Origin: Selenomonadales bacterium
GTDB taxonomy: Bacteria; Bacillota; Negativicutes; Sporomusales; UBA7701
Assembly (NCBI GenBank): GCA_029976065.1
Contig: JARKNV010000011.1
Location: 1-50,623 of the forward strand
Reading direction: 5' to 3'
Length of the DNA: 50,623 nucleotides
Part shown: piece after piece, positions 1 through 7,780 of the stretch
How the letters are laid out: every line of letters begins with the position of its first letter
Numbering within the stretch: position 1 is the first letter of the stretch
The notes under the pieces: model-generated
Databases searched by the model: none
What the model saw: the letters and a program-made list of their open reading frames with translations, nothing else
Told to the model about the DNA's origin: nothing
Translations under genes and position numbers: made by a program

Positions 1-2
1 TG

Positions 3-86
3 AACGACGCCTACTTCGCGGCCCGCTACTACGGAGCCAAACGGGTAGGATACCGGGGCGGCCAAAATTACACGGCTTTTCCATAA
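3..86 (+). CDS. 3' end of an unidentified gene
   Basis: An open frame enters from the left edge and stops with TAA at 84-86. It encodes 27 residues that read like a genuine basic, aromatic C-terminus (YFAARYYGAKRVGYRGG followed by QNYTAFP). The family cannot be recognised from so little. The other two forward frames give less protein-like sequence. The rest of the gene lies outside the window. Confidence 0.4.
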   Translation, partial: NDAYFAARYYGAKRVGYRGGQNYTAFP

Positions 87-116
87 TCCCTTCATAAGAT
101 CTCCATATCGTTTGGC

Positions 117-122
117 TATAAT
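117..122 (+). promoter_or_regulatory. possible -10 box before the Met/Gly-rich protein gene
   Basis: TATAAT lies 29 bases upstream of the chosen ATG at 151. No good -35 hexamer is visible at 16-18 bases spacing, so this is only a candidate sigma-A promoter. Confidence 0.35.
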
Positions 123-150
123 GAAATCAAACAACCGAGGAGGGATTTAC

Positions 151-465
151 ATGACAAAGAAGATTCTCGTGATTGCGACGCTGGCAATGCTGGTGGCCGC
201 GCCCGTTTTCGCCGACGACGGCAGCCGGCAGGGCGGCAACTGGATGAACGACATGTTCAAGTATTGCAATCAGGCGATGCAGCAGGGGGGCAACGGCAGT
301 CAGCCGTCCCAGGGGGGCCAGGCCCAGCCGCAAGGCCAGCCGATGTCATTTGGCGGCGGCATGATGATGGGCAACGGCAGCATGATGGGCAACGGCAATA
401 TGATGGGTGGCATGGTGGGGAACAGCAACTACGGCAATATGATGGGGAACGTGCAGTTCCAGTAG
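151..465 (+). CDS. small secreted Met/Gly/Asn-rich protein
   Basis: This is a 104-residue protein. The ATG at 151 was chosen because GAGGAGGG lies 7 bases upstream; an upstream in-frame ATG at 112 has no such site. Residues 1-20 form a clear signal peptide (TKKILVIATLAMLVAAPVFA, then DD), so the protein is exported. A Gln/Gly-rich middle section leads to a C-terminal tail of repeated MMGNG-type motifs (MMMGNGSMMGNGNMMGG). Methionine-rich periplasmic tails in other bacteria sometimes bind copper(I) or silver, but there is no His/Cys cluster here and that role is only a guess. I do not recognise the family. The gene is alone, between a candidate promoter and a strong terminator, and converges on the rpiR-type gene. 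Confidence 0.75.
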   Translation: MTKKILVIATLAMLVAAPVFADDGSRQGGNWMNDMFKYCNQAMQQGGNGSQPSQGGQAQPQGQPMSFGGGMMMGNGSMMGNGNMMGGMVGNSNYGNMMGNVQFQ

Positions 466-504
466 CGTTGCCGTAAAAGTCGGACAGGCTTAGAAAAAAG
501 CAAC

Positions 505-550
505 GGCCAAGGCGGGCACCGGGTGGTGCAGAACCGTCTTGGCCTTTTTT
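505..550 (+). terminator. rho-independent terminator, probably bidirectional
   Basis: GGCCAAG (505-511) pairs with CTTGGCC (538-544), with a nested GCACC/GGTGC hairpin, followed by six T at 545-550. On the minus strand the stem is followed after a few bases by another T run, so the site can also end transcription of the converging regulator gene. Confidence 0.85.
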
Positions 551-581
551 ATTATGGCTGCTGCCACGGGGCAACGGATGT

Positions 582-1475
582 TTATGACCAGTAATACTGC
601 TTTTCTTTGGCCAGGGCTTCGAAGCGTTTGATCTTGTCGAGCGAGCAGTCGTGGAATCTGTTGATGTATTCGACGACGATGGTGTTGATTATTACCGTGG
701 CCGCGCCCATCGAATCGGTGAAGGCCACGGAGTGGGACGGGGCGTAGATGACGTAATCGGCCAGGGGTACGAGCGGCGACAGTTCGTTGTTGGTGATGGC
801 GATAACCGGCCAGCGGTAGCGGCGGGCGTATTCGACGATCTCGATGGTCCGCGCCGGGTAGCGGGGGTACCCGAAGACGACGACCACCGCCTCTTTGTCT
901 TCCCAGGGGAGGAAGGAATCAAAGGTGTGAACCCCGCCCTGGTTGATGGTGATGACTTCTTTGGCGAGGGCGCGGATGAGCATGTAGCTGCAGTATTCCG
1001 CCAGGGAGGCGGAAGAGCGGAGGCCGATGACCACCACCCGTTCCGTTTTGCCGAGCAGGTCGACGATGTTGGCCATGCTCTGGGGGGAGTATTTGGCGAC
1101 AAGTTCGTTGAAGTTCCGTTCCTCGGCCTTGATGATGTCCATGAGGACGTCCATGCCTTTGCGGCCTTTTTTGACGGTTATTTCGGCGTATTCGGTCATG
1201 GTCATTTCGTTGCGGATGATCTTCTGGAGCTTTTCGGAAAAGTCCGGATAGCCCTTGTAGCCGAGAAAGCGGACGAACCGGATCACGGAAACTTCGGAGG
1301 TGTCGACGGCGGCGGCCCATTGCTGGGCTTTCATGAAGGCGACGCTGACGAAGTTGCTGATAAGATAGTTGGCCAGTTTCCGGTAGACGCCGGTGAAGCT
1401 GTCCTGTTTGGCCTGAACATGATTGATGAAATCATGTTTATTTTTTATGCCGTCGATCGACGCTTTCTTTTCCAT
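582..1475 (-). CDS. RpiR-family transcriptional regulator (HTH + SIS)
   Basis: This 297-residue protein has the two-domain RpiR layout. An N-terminal HTH_6-type domain spans about residues 20-95 (VYRKLANYLISNF, then TSEVSVIRFVRFLGYKGYPDF). A C-terminal SIS domain spans about 130-265 (TERVVVIGLRSSASLAEY, then AVVVVFGYPRYPARTIEIV). SIS domains in this family usually sense phosphosugars. Here the gene stands divergent to a lysine-fermentation operon, so the ligand may instead be an amino acid or acyl-CoA intermediate; that is inference. Its own -10/-35 overlap a 25-bp palindrome of the kind RpiR proteins bind, which suggests autoregulation. The Shine-Dalgarno GGGAGG is about 12 bases from the ATG, slightly far. 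Confidence 0.88.
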   Translation of the reverse strand: MEKKASIDGIKNKHDFINHVQAKQDSFTGVYRKLANYLISNFVSVAFMKAQQWAAAVDTSEVSVIRFVRFLGYKGYPDFSEKLQKIIRNEMTMTEYAEITVKKGRKGMDVLMDIIKAEERNFNELVAKYSPQSMANIVDLLGKTERVVVIGLRSSASLAEYCSYMLIRALAKEVITINQGGVHTFDSFLPWEDKEAVVVVFGYPRYPARTIEIVEYARRYRWPVIAITNNELSPLVPLADYVIYAPSHSVAFTDSMGAATVIINTIVVEYINRFHDCSLDKIKRFEALAKEKQYYWS

Positions 1476-1507
1476 CAGCCGTCAAATCCTCCCATATTTA
1501 TGCAACT

Positions 1508-1535
1508 ATTATATCATTTCGGCGCGGAAACACAA
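1508..1535 (-). promoter_or_regulatory. sigma-A promoter of the rpiR-type gene
   Basis: Read on the minus strand, TTGTGT (1535-1530) and TATAAT (1513-1508) are separated by 16 bases, and lie just upstream of the regulator start at 1475. The -35 end touches the palindrome at 1535-1559. Confidence 0.6.
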
Positions 1536-1559
1536 ATTGTTGTTATTATAACTACAATT
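1535..1559. promoter_or_regulatory. 25-bp palindromic operator, probable RpiR-family site
   Basis: The left arm AATTGTTGTTAT and right arm ATAACTACAATT are separated by one T. The arms are complementary except at one position. The pattern resembles known RpiR-type sites such as those with TGTAGT/ACTACA half-sites. It sits between the -35 of the divergent regulator and the -35 (1566) of the forward promoter, where a bound dimer could control both. Confidence 0.65.
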
Positions 1560-1565
1560 TATTAA

Positions 1566-1595
1566 TTGACGAAATATTTATTACATTGGTATAAT
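1566..1595 (+). promoter_or_regulatory. sigma-A promoter upstream of the kdd operon
   Basis: TTGACG (1566-1571) and TATAAT (1590-1595) are separated by 18 bases. This near-consensus vegetative promoter points toward kdd and would give a leader of about 300 bases. The leader contains the inverted repeat 1613-1657 and the sigma-54 promoter. Confidence 0.65.
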
Positions 1596-1612
1596 CTAGG
1601 CAGGTTGCCGCC

Positions 1613-1657
1613 GACTTCTCAGCAGGCGCGCCGCCGATTTTTCGGCACCGCGAGAAG
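1613..1657 (+). repeat. inverted repeat containing a putative sigma-54 enhancer site
   Basis: GACTTCTC (1613-1620) and GAGAAGTC (1650-1657) form an outer 8-bp inverted repeat. Inside it GCCGATTTTTCGGC (1633-1646) is a second palindrome. The inner element matches 12 of 14 bases of GCCGGATTTTCGGC at 8645-8658, which lies at a comparable distance from another sigma-54 promoter. It may be the upstream activator sequence for the regulator at 3995, or simply an RNA hairpin. Confidence 0.5.
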
Positions 1658-1757
1658 TCCCGCCCTCGCGGATGACAAATGAGGAATAGCCGCGAACCCG
1701 CCTGGATGGCGGATATCGCCCCCGCGCAGTCCCCCCGCCGCCGGCCCCGCTTTCCCG

Positions 1758-1773
1758 TGGAACGGATATTGCA
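1758..1773 (+). promoter_or_regulatory. sigma-54 (-24/-12) promoter for the kdd operon
   Basis: TGGAACGGATATTGCA matches the consensus TGGCACG-N4-TTGCA at all but one position. The GG (1759-1760) to GC (1771-1772) spacing is exactly that required. The predicted start of transcription is near 1784, about 120 bases before the kdd ATG. A sigma-54 activator is encoded in the same operon. Confidence 0.8.
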
Positions 1774-1901
1774 TAGGGAAGGGCCGGGCTGCTTCAACGA
1801 TCAAAAACGATGCGGGGGTGACGAAAAGGCGGGAGTCCGCAGCTACAGGGCCAGCGGGTATATGTCCGTTTATTTGTCGACAAGAATGGGGGTTTGCGCT
1901 T

Positions 1902-2942
1902 ATGGAGAAGGGTGCCTGCCGGTACGGGACGCACCGGGTGCTGGAGCCGCGCGGCGTTTTGCCGCAGCCGGCCTGGAAGATCGATAACACGATGGAGATT
2001 TACGACAACGAGCTGCTGATAGATGTCGATACGCTTAACATCGACGCGGCCAGTTTCACGCAGATCAGGAAGCAGGCCAACGGCGACGCGGCGGCGATGG
2101 CGGAGATAATGCTCGATATCGTGGCCAAGCGGGGCAAGCATCACAATCCCGTTACCGGCTCGGGCGGCATGCTGATGGGCACGGTCGCCAAGATCGGGCC
2201 GCGGTGGGAAGGCAAAACGGCGGTGAAGGCGGGCGACAGGATCGCGACGCTGGTGTCGCTGTCGCTGACGCCGCTGAAGATTGACAGGATCAAGAAAATT
2301 CATCTGGACAGGGAGCAGGCGGAGGTGGAAGCGCAGGCGGTCCTGTTCAGCAGCGGGATTTACGCCGTGCTGCCGCCGGATATGACGCCGTCGCTGGCGC
2401 TGGCGGTGCTGGATGTGGCCGGGGCGCCGGCGCAGACGGCCCGCCTGGTGCGGCCGGGGCAGACGGTGCTGGTGATCGGCGGCGGCGGCAAGTCCGGCAT
2501 GCTGTGCATGTATGAGGCAAAGAAGCGGGCCGGGGTGACCGGCCGGGTAATCGGTATGGGCTCGGGCGAGGGCAGCTGCGCGCGCATGCGCGCGATGGGC
2601 TTCGCCGACGCGGTCATCCGCGCGGATGCCACCGATCCGCTGCAGGTGATGCGGGCGGTGGCGGAGGTTACCGATGGTAAGCTGGCCGACGTGACGATCA
2701 ACTGCGTGAACATCCCGGGGACGGAGATGGCGTCGGTGATGGCGACAAAGGACGGCGGGACGGTGTATTTTTTCAGCATGGCCACGAGCTTTACCGCCGC
2801 CGCTCTGGGAGCCGAGGGGATCGGCAAGGATGTGACGATGCTGATCGGCAACGGCTATTGCAAGGACCATGCCGTCGTCGCTCTGAACACGGTGCGCGAG
2901 AGTCCCGTGCTCTGGAATACTTTCAACGCGCTTTACGCTTAG
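1902..2942 (+). CDS. kdd: L-erythro-3,5-diaminohexanoate dehydrogenase
   Basis: This 346-residue protein has a GroES-like N-terminal part and a Rossmann domain (QTVLVIGGGGKSGMLCMYEA, about residues 186-205). It is similar to zinc-type alcohol dehydrogenases but has the length and features I associate with Kdd. Kdd oxidatively deaminates 3,5-diaminohexanoate with NAD(P)+ to 3-keto-5-aminohexanoate, the step after the two lysine aminomutases. The assignment is strongly supported by co-linear kamD, kamE, kce and kamA. The ATG at 1902 was chosen because GGGGG lies about 9 bases upstream and the resulting length fits; the frame is open further upstream to 1818. The gene is first in the operon behind both a sigma-A and a sigma-54 promoter. 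Confidence 0.9.
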   Translation: MEKGACRYGTHRVLEPRGVLPQPAWKIDNTMEIYDNELLIDVDTLNIDAASFTQIRKQANGDAAAMAEIMLDIVAKRGKHHNPVTGSGGMLMGTVAKIGPRWEGKTAVKAGDRIATLVSLSLTPLKIDRIKKIHLDREQAEVEAQAVLFSSGIYAVLPPDMTPSLALAVLDVAGAPAQTARLVRPGQTVLVIGGGGKSGMLCMYEAKKRAGVTGRVIGMGSGEGSCARMRAMGFADAVIRADATDPLQVMRAVAEVTDGKLADVTINCVNIPGTEMASVMATKDGGTVYFFSMATSFTAAALGAEGIGKDVTMLIGNGYCKDHAVVALNTVRESPVLWNTFNALYA

Positions 2943-2946
2943 AGCC

Positions 2947-3969
2947 GTGTTTACTTGGAGCGGGCTTTTCGGGCCGCCGCCCGCGGTGCTGACCGTGGTC
3001 GGGATGGCCAAGAATTCCGGGAAAACGGTGACGATGAATTACCTGCAGCGGCTGCTGCAGGAGGACGGGCGCGTGCTCGGCCTGCTGTCGGTGGGCGTGG
3101 ACGGGGAGAGTTTCGATGCCCTGACCGGTTTGCCGAAGCCGGCGGTCGTCGTTCGGCCCGGCACGCTGGTGGCCACGGTGGAAAAGGCGCTCGACGGCTC
3201 GGGGCGGTGGGAGGTGCTGGCGGATACCGGCATCCATACGCCGCTGGGCCGGGTGGCCATTCTGCGGGCCGGGGCGGAGAACAGGGTGGTGCTGGCCGGG
3301 CCGAGCAAGAATGAGGATGTGAAGGCGGTGCTGGCGGCGCTGGCCGGCCTGGGGGCCGGGTGCGCGCTCGTCGACGGGGCCTTCGACCGGCAGAGCGCGG
3401 CCGATCCGCTTGTCAGCGAGCAGGTCGTGCTGGCGAGCGGGGCGACGCTGAGCCGCGATATAAACCGCCTGGTGGCGATGACGAAATGCCGGGCCGAGCA
3501 GCTGACGCTGCCGGCGTGCTCCGCCGAGTACCGCGGGCTTGCCGGCCGGTGCCGGGCCAAGGCGGCCCTGCTGGCCGGCGGTGAGCTGCGGGAGCTGGAA
3601 GCGCCGACCGCGCTGCTGAGCGGCGGGGAGTGGCAGGCGCTCCTCGGGGCCGGGTGCGAGGCTGTTTTCCTCAGGGGAGCGGCCGGAGCGGGACTGGCCG
3701 AGGCGCTGTTGGCCGCCGCCCGTCCGCCGACGGTGATCGTGGAGGACGGCGGCAAAATCTTCATCGAGCCGGCGGTCTGGGAACGCCTGCGGCGGCGGGG
3801 CGTGCGGTTCGCGGCCGCGCGGCCCATCAGGCTGCTGGCGGTGACGGTGAATCCGGTGCTGCCGGGCGGCGGCGGCCTCGATCCCGACGAGTTGCTCGCC
3901 GCGATGGGGCAGGCTCTGGCGCCGCTGCCGGTGCTCGACGTTGTCCGCGAACGGCGGTACGAAGGATAG
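2947..3969 (+). CDS. kamB: P-loop protein, candidate lysine 5,6-aminomutase reactivase subunit KamB
   Basis: This 340-residue protein has a Walker A motif near the N-terminus (VVGMAKNSGKTVTMNYL) and no membrane segment. Lysine-fermentation clusters of Fusobacterium and clostridia carry kamB and kamC between or beside the mutase genes; they are thought to reactivate the B12/PLP enzyme. Position, size and the P-loop fit KamB. The name rests on context and recalled family features rather than alignment. The GTG start lies 4 bases after the kdd stop with no clear Shine-Dalgarno, implying translational coupling. A later start would cut into the beta-strand before the P-loop. No MutS-like kamC is present in the window. 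Confidence 0.7.
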   Translation: MFTWSGLFGPPPAVLTVVGMAKNSGKTVTMNYLQRLLQEDGRVLGLLSVGVDGESFDALTGLPKPAVVVRPGTLVATVEKALDGSGRWEVLADTGIHTPLGRVAILRAGAENRVVLAGPSKNEDVKAVLAALAGLGAGCALVDGAFDRQSAADPLVSEQVVLASGATLSRDINRLVAMTKCRAEQLTLPACSAEYRGLAGRCRAKAALLAGGELRELEAPTALLSGGEWQALLGAGCEAVFLRGAAGAGLAEALLAAARPPTVIVEDGGKIFIEPAVWERLRRRGVRFAAARPIRLLAVTVNPVLPGGGGLDPDELLAAMGQALAPLPVLDVVRERRYEG

Positions 3970-3994
3970 ACGGACCGGGAAAGGGGGTATCCGC

Positions 3995-5503
3995 GTGGCG
4001 GACCAGCTTGAGGAGATGAGGGTTTGGTTTGACCAGATACTGGACGGCGTGGAAGAGGCTGTCCATGTGGTGGACCCCGACGGCATCACCGTCTATTACA
4101 ACCGGGCGGCGAGCGAGATGGACGGCCTGCGGCGCCAGGACGTCGTCGGCCGGCACATCCTCCAGGTTTACCCGTCGCTGACGCCGGAAAGCAGCAGCCT
4201 GCTGCAGGTGCTGAGCAGCCGGAAACCGATCGTCAATCAGCAGCAGACGATCGTGGCCACGACCGGCAAGATGGCGACGATCCTTTATTCGACATATCCG
4301 CTGTACCGGGACGGCGTCCTGGCCGGCGCGTTCGACATGTGCCGCGATATCACGAAGATAAAGCAGCTGGCCGAGCAGGTGACCGAGCTGCAGGCCGAGC
4401 TGCTCGATGTGCGCAAGGCCGGACGGAAGAAGGGCCGGGAGGCCGACGGCGGCGGGTTCGCCAGGCATACCTTCAACGATATCGTCGGCAGCCACGCGGC
4501 GATGGTCAAGCTGAAGGTCCTCGGGCAACGGGTGGCGGCGACGTCTTCGCCGGTGTTCGTGCTCGGCGAGACCGGGGTGGGCAAGGAGCTGCTCGTCCAG
4601 GCGATCCACAACGCCTCGGCCCGCCGGAACGGGCCGTTCGTGGCCCAGAATTGCGCGGCCTTTCCGGCCAGCCTGCTGGAAAGCATCCTGTTCGGCACGG
4701 TGAAGGGCAGCTTCACGGGGGCGGAGGACCGTCCCGGCCTGTTCGAGCTGGCTGATGGCGGCACGCTTTTTCTCGACGAGATCAATTCCATGCCGCTCGA
4801 GCTGCAGAGCAAGCTGCTGCGGGTGCTCCAGGAGGGCGCCTTGCGGCGGGTGGGCGACAGCGGGCTGCGGCAGGTGGATACGCGGGTGATCGCCTGCACG
4901 AATATCGAGCCGGAGGAGGCAGTGCGCGCCAAGGAGCTGCGGGTGGATTTGTATTACCGCCTGAATGTGGTGTCGCTGAAGATTCCGCCGCTCCGGGAGA
5001 GAAGGAGCGATATCCCGGAGCTGCTCGACCATTTCGTCGCCCTGTACAACGCCAGGCTGGGACGCGCGGTGACGGCGCTGAGCGACGAGGTGCGGCGGGT
5101 GTTCATGGAGCATTCCTGGCCGGGGAACGTGCGGGAGCTGCAGCATGCCGTCGAGCATGCCATGAATATGGTTTCCGGGCGGGTGATCGAATTCGAGCAT
5201 TTACCGGACCGCCTGCGCCGTTACGGCGAGGAGAAGGCCCAGATTTTCGCGCCTGACGGCGAAGAGGCCGCCCGCCTGACGCTGCCGGAAATTATGCGGT
5301 CGGTGGAGCGGAAGGCGCTGGAGCAGGCGCTGGCACGCTACGGCGGCAATATTTCGAAGGCTGCCGCTTATCTGGGCATTCCCCGCCAGACCATCCAATA
5401 TAAGTTGAAAATCCACGGGCTGCTTGAGTCTGCGGCAGCCGGGGAGGGGAATTGGCTTGAAAAAACTTCGCCTCGATCAGACGAGGATAAATTACGGCCG
5501 TGA
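3995..5503 (+). CDS. sigma-54-dependent activator with PAS domain
   Basis: This 502-residue enhancer-binding protein begins with a PAS sensor at about residues 8-125 (ILDGVEEAVHVVDPDGITVYYN). The AAA+ domain covers about 155-390, with Walker A GETGVGKELL (about 190), a GSFTGA loop (about 237) in place of the usual GAFTGA, and Walker B GGTLFLDEI. A Fis-type HTH lies at about 448-480 (NISKAAAYLGIPRQTIQYKL). The architecture is that of RocR-like amino-acid catabolism activators. The GTG at 3995 was chosen because AAAGGGGG lies 7 bases upstream; the frame is open back to 3941, inside kamB. It very probably drives the -24/-12 promoters at 1758 and 8747. The PAS ligand is unknown; lysine or an intermediate is a guess. 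Confidence 0.92.
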   Translation: MADQLEEMRVWFDQILDGVEEAVHVVDPDGITVYYNRAASEMDGLRRQDVVGRHILQVYPSLTPESSSLLQVLSSRKPIVNQQQTIVATTGKMATILYSTYPLYRDGVLAGAFDMCRDITKIKQLAEQVTELQAELLDVRKAGRKKGREADGGGFARHTFNDIVGSHAAMVKLKVLGQRVAATSSPVFVLGETGVGKELLVQAIHNASARRNGPFVAQNCAAFPASLLESILFGTVKGSFTGAEDRPGLFELADGGTLFLDEINSMPLELQSKLLRVLQEGALRRVGDSGLRQVDTRVIACTNIEPEEAVRAKELRVDLYYRLNVVSLKIPPLRERRSDIPELLDHFVALYNARLGRAVTALSDEVRRVFMEHSWPGNVRELQHAVEHAMNMVSGRVIEFEHLPDRLRRYGEEKAQIFAPDGEEAARLTLPEIMRSVERKALEQALARYGGNISKAAAYLGIPRQTIQYKLKIHGLLESAAAGEGNWLEKTSPRSDEDKLRP

Positions 5504-7016
5504 ACTGGCCGCCGCTATAGTGGATAAGGTCCGGGAACATATCGAGGCCCATACGACGGTGAGCGTCGAGCGGTCGGTCCTCCGCCTGCTGGGCATCGAC
5601 GGCGTGGACGCGGCCGGGGTGCCGCTGGCGAATGTCGTGGTGGACGGGCTGCGGCGCGAGGGCCTGCTGGCCCGGGGGGCGATGTATTGGCTGGCCAACG
5701 CCGTCAGCCAGCTCAACCTGACGGCCCAGCAGGTGGCCGAAAAGGTGGCCCGGGGCGAGCTGCGGCTGGCCGACGTGCCGCCCGCCGACGGCGAGGCGGT
5801 GCGCGAGCTGGCGCAGCAGCTGGCGGCGGCGGCTCTGGCGAAAATAAGTTTCCGCCGCCGGGAGCGGGAGGCGCTTATCGCCGAGCTGGGCAAGGGCCGC
5901 GAGCCGATGGTGTATGTCATCGTTGCCACCGGCAACATTTACGAGGATGCTGCCCAGGCCCAGGCGGCCGCCCGGCAGGGGGCCGACGTCATCGCGGTTA
6001 TCCGCACGACCGGGCAGAGCCTGCTGGATTACGTCCCGTATGGCATAACGACCACCGGCTTCGGCGGCACGTACGCCACCCAGGCCAACTTCAAGGTGCT
6101 GCGGGAGGCGCTCGACGAGGTGGGCCAGGAGGTGGGCAGGTATATTTTCCTGACCAATTACTGCTCGGGCCTCTGCATGCCGGAGATCGCCGTCATGGGC
6201 GCGTTCGAGCGCCTGGATATGATGCTGAACGATTCGATGTACGGCATTATTTTCCGCGACATCAACATGCAGCGCACCTTCGTGGACCAGTATTTCTCGC
6301 GGCTGGTGAACGGCTATGCCGGGATTGTCATCAACACCGGCGAGGACAACTACCTGACGACGGCCGACGCCATCGAGAGCGCCCATACCGTGCTGGCATC
6401 CGATCTGATCAACGAGCAGTTCGCCCGCCTGTGCGGGCTGAAACCCGGCCAGATGGGCCTCGGCCACGCTTTCGAGGTCGACCCGGGCGTGACGAACGGC
6501 TTTCTGTACGAATTGGCCCACGCCGAACTTATCAGGGAGGTTTTCCCCGACTGCCCCGTCAAGTATATGCCGCCGACCAAGTATATGACAGGCAACATTT
6601 TCCGGGGGCATGTGCAGGATACGCTGTTCAACGTCTGTTCGGCGATGACCGGGCAAAGCATTCACCTGCTGGGGATGCTGACCGAGGCCATTCACACGCC
6701 GCTGCTCCAGGACCGGTTTCTCAGCATCGAGGCCGCCCGCTATGTATTCAGCACGATGCGCAACCTGGGGGACGAGATAAGCTTCCGCGAGGACGGTTTC
6801 ATCCAGCGGCGGGCGCGGCAGGTGCTGGACGAGGCGGTGGCGCTGCTGGAGCGGATCGCCGCGGCCGGCCTGATGCAGGCTTTGGCCAACGGCTGGTTCG
6901 CCGACATCAAGCGCGCGCCGGAGGGCGGCAAGGGGCTGGACGGCGTCGTCGTACGCGCCCCGGATTACCTCAATCCCTTTATGGCGATGCTGCGGCAAGG
7001 GGGGGACGAAGCATGA
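5457..7016 (+). CDS. kamD: D-lysine 5,6-aminomutase alpha subunit
   Basis: This 519-residue protein has the standard length of the KamD alpha subunit. It forms the TIM-barrel half of the adenosylcobalamin- and PLP-dependent mutase that moves the terminal amino group of D-lysine or L-beta-lysine from C6 to C5. Family-like stretches include VYVIVATGNIYEDAAQAQAA, VIRTTGQSLLDYVPYG and TGNIFRGHVQDTLFN. The likely start is TTG at 5457 (KKLRLDQTRINYG follows), with GGGAGGGG 7 bases upstream. The gene therefore overlaps the end of the activator gene by 47 bases, which should couple their translation. The stop overlaps the kamE start as ATGA. Confidence 0.95.
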   Translation: MKKLRLDQTRINYGRELAAAIVDKVREHIEAHTTVSVERSVLRLLGIDGVDAAGVPLANVVVDGLRREGLLARGAMYWLANAVSQLNLTAQQVAEKVARGELRLADVPPADGEAVRELAQQLAAAALAKISFRRREREALIAELGKGREPMVYVIVATGNIYEDAAQAQAAARQGADVIAVIRTTGQSLLDYVPYGITTTGFGGTYATQANFKVLREALDEVGQEVGRYIFLTNYCSGLCMPEIAVMGAFERLDMMLNDSMYGIIFRDINMQRTFVDQYFSRLVNGYAGIVINTGEDNYLTTADAIESAHTVLASDLINEQFARLCGLKPGQMGLGHAFEVDPGVTNGFLYELAHAELIREVFPDCPVKYMPPTKYMTGNIFRGHVQDTLFNVCSAMTGQSIHLLGMLTEAIHTPLLQDRFLSIEAARYVFSTMRNLGDEISFREDGFIQRRARQVLDEAVALLERIAAAGLMQALANGWFADIKRAPEGGKGLDGVVVRAPDYLNPFMAMLRQGGDEA

Positions 7017-7780
7017 AGGCGGATTTCAACCGCATCAAGCCGTACGGCGATACGCTCGACGACGGCGTCGTGCAGCTTTCCTTCACCCTGCCGGCCGGCC
7101 TGTCGGCGGCGGTCAGGGAGGCGGCCCGGCAGCTGGCGCTGGCGATGGGGCTGGAGGAGCCGGCGGTGGTGCATGCCGAGGCGATCAGCGACAAGTTCAG
7201 CTTTTTCATAGTTTACGGCCGGTGCGCCCATTCGGTCGATCTCTCCCGCATCGTTACGCCGGAGGTCGAGCTGGAACTGCTCGGCAAGCAGGAGGTCGAC
7301 GCGTTTATCGCCGGCCGGCTGGGGCGGAGACTGAACGTCCTGGGGGCCTGCATCGAGAGCGACGCCCACACGGTGGGCATCGACGCGATCATCAATATGA
7401 AGGGCATCAAAGGCCACAAGGGGCTGGAGAGTTATCACCAGATCCAGGCCGTCAATCTGGGCGCCCAGGTTTCCTGCGAGGAGGTCGTCCGCAAGGTTTA
7501 CGAGACGAAGGCGGACGCGGTGCTGATTTCCCAGGTGGTGACGCAGAAGAACATTCATGTCACCAATCTCACCCGGCTGGTCGATATGCTGGAGGCCGAG
7601 GGCCTGCGGGAGAAGGTCGTCCTGGTGGTCGGCGGGCCGCGGATAACCCACGAGCTGGCCAAGGAGCTGGGCTATGACGCCGGGTTCGGGCCGAATACCT
7701 ATGCCGAGCATGTGGCTTCCTTCCTGGTGCAGGAGTTGAGGGGGAAGCTGCGGGGCAACGGGGGTGACAGGAATGGATAA
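7013..7780 (+). CDS. kamE: D-lysine 5,6-aminomutase beta subunit (B12-binding)
   Basis: This 255-residue beta subunit carries the base-off cobalamin motif D-x-H-x-x-G at about residues 117-122 (ESDAHTVGIDAI). It is followed by INMKGIKGHKGLESYHQ, the region holding the lysine that binds PLP as an internal aldimine in the open form of the enzyme. The C-terminal Rossmann-like part (VVLVVGGPRITHELAKELG) holds the nucleotide tail of B12. The start is the ATG of the ATGA overlap with kamD, so the two subunits are made in step. The end overlaps kce by 8 bases. Confidence 0.95.
   Translation: MKADFNRIKPYGDTLDDGVVQLSFTLPAGLSAAVREAARQLALAMGLEEPAVVHAEAISDKFSFFIVYGRCAHSVDLSRIVTPEVELELLGKQEVDAFIAGRLGRRLNVLGACIESDAHTVGIDAIINMKGIKGHKGLESYHQIQAVNLGAQVSCEEVVRKVYETKADAVLISQVVTQKNIHVTNLTRLVDMLEAEGLREKVVLVVGGPRITHELAKELGYDAGFGPNTYAEHVASFLVQELRGKLRGNGGDRNG

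Noticed and set aside
5687..7012. Upstream extension of the kamE frame giving a 697-residue protein
   Set aside because: The first 440 residues are an out-of-frame, Arg/Gly-rich reading of kamD. The ATGA overlap and known KamE length fix the start at 7013.
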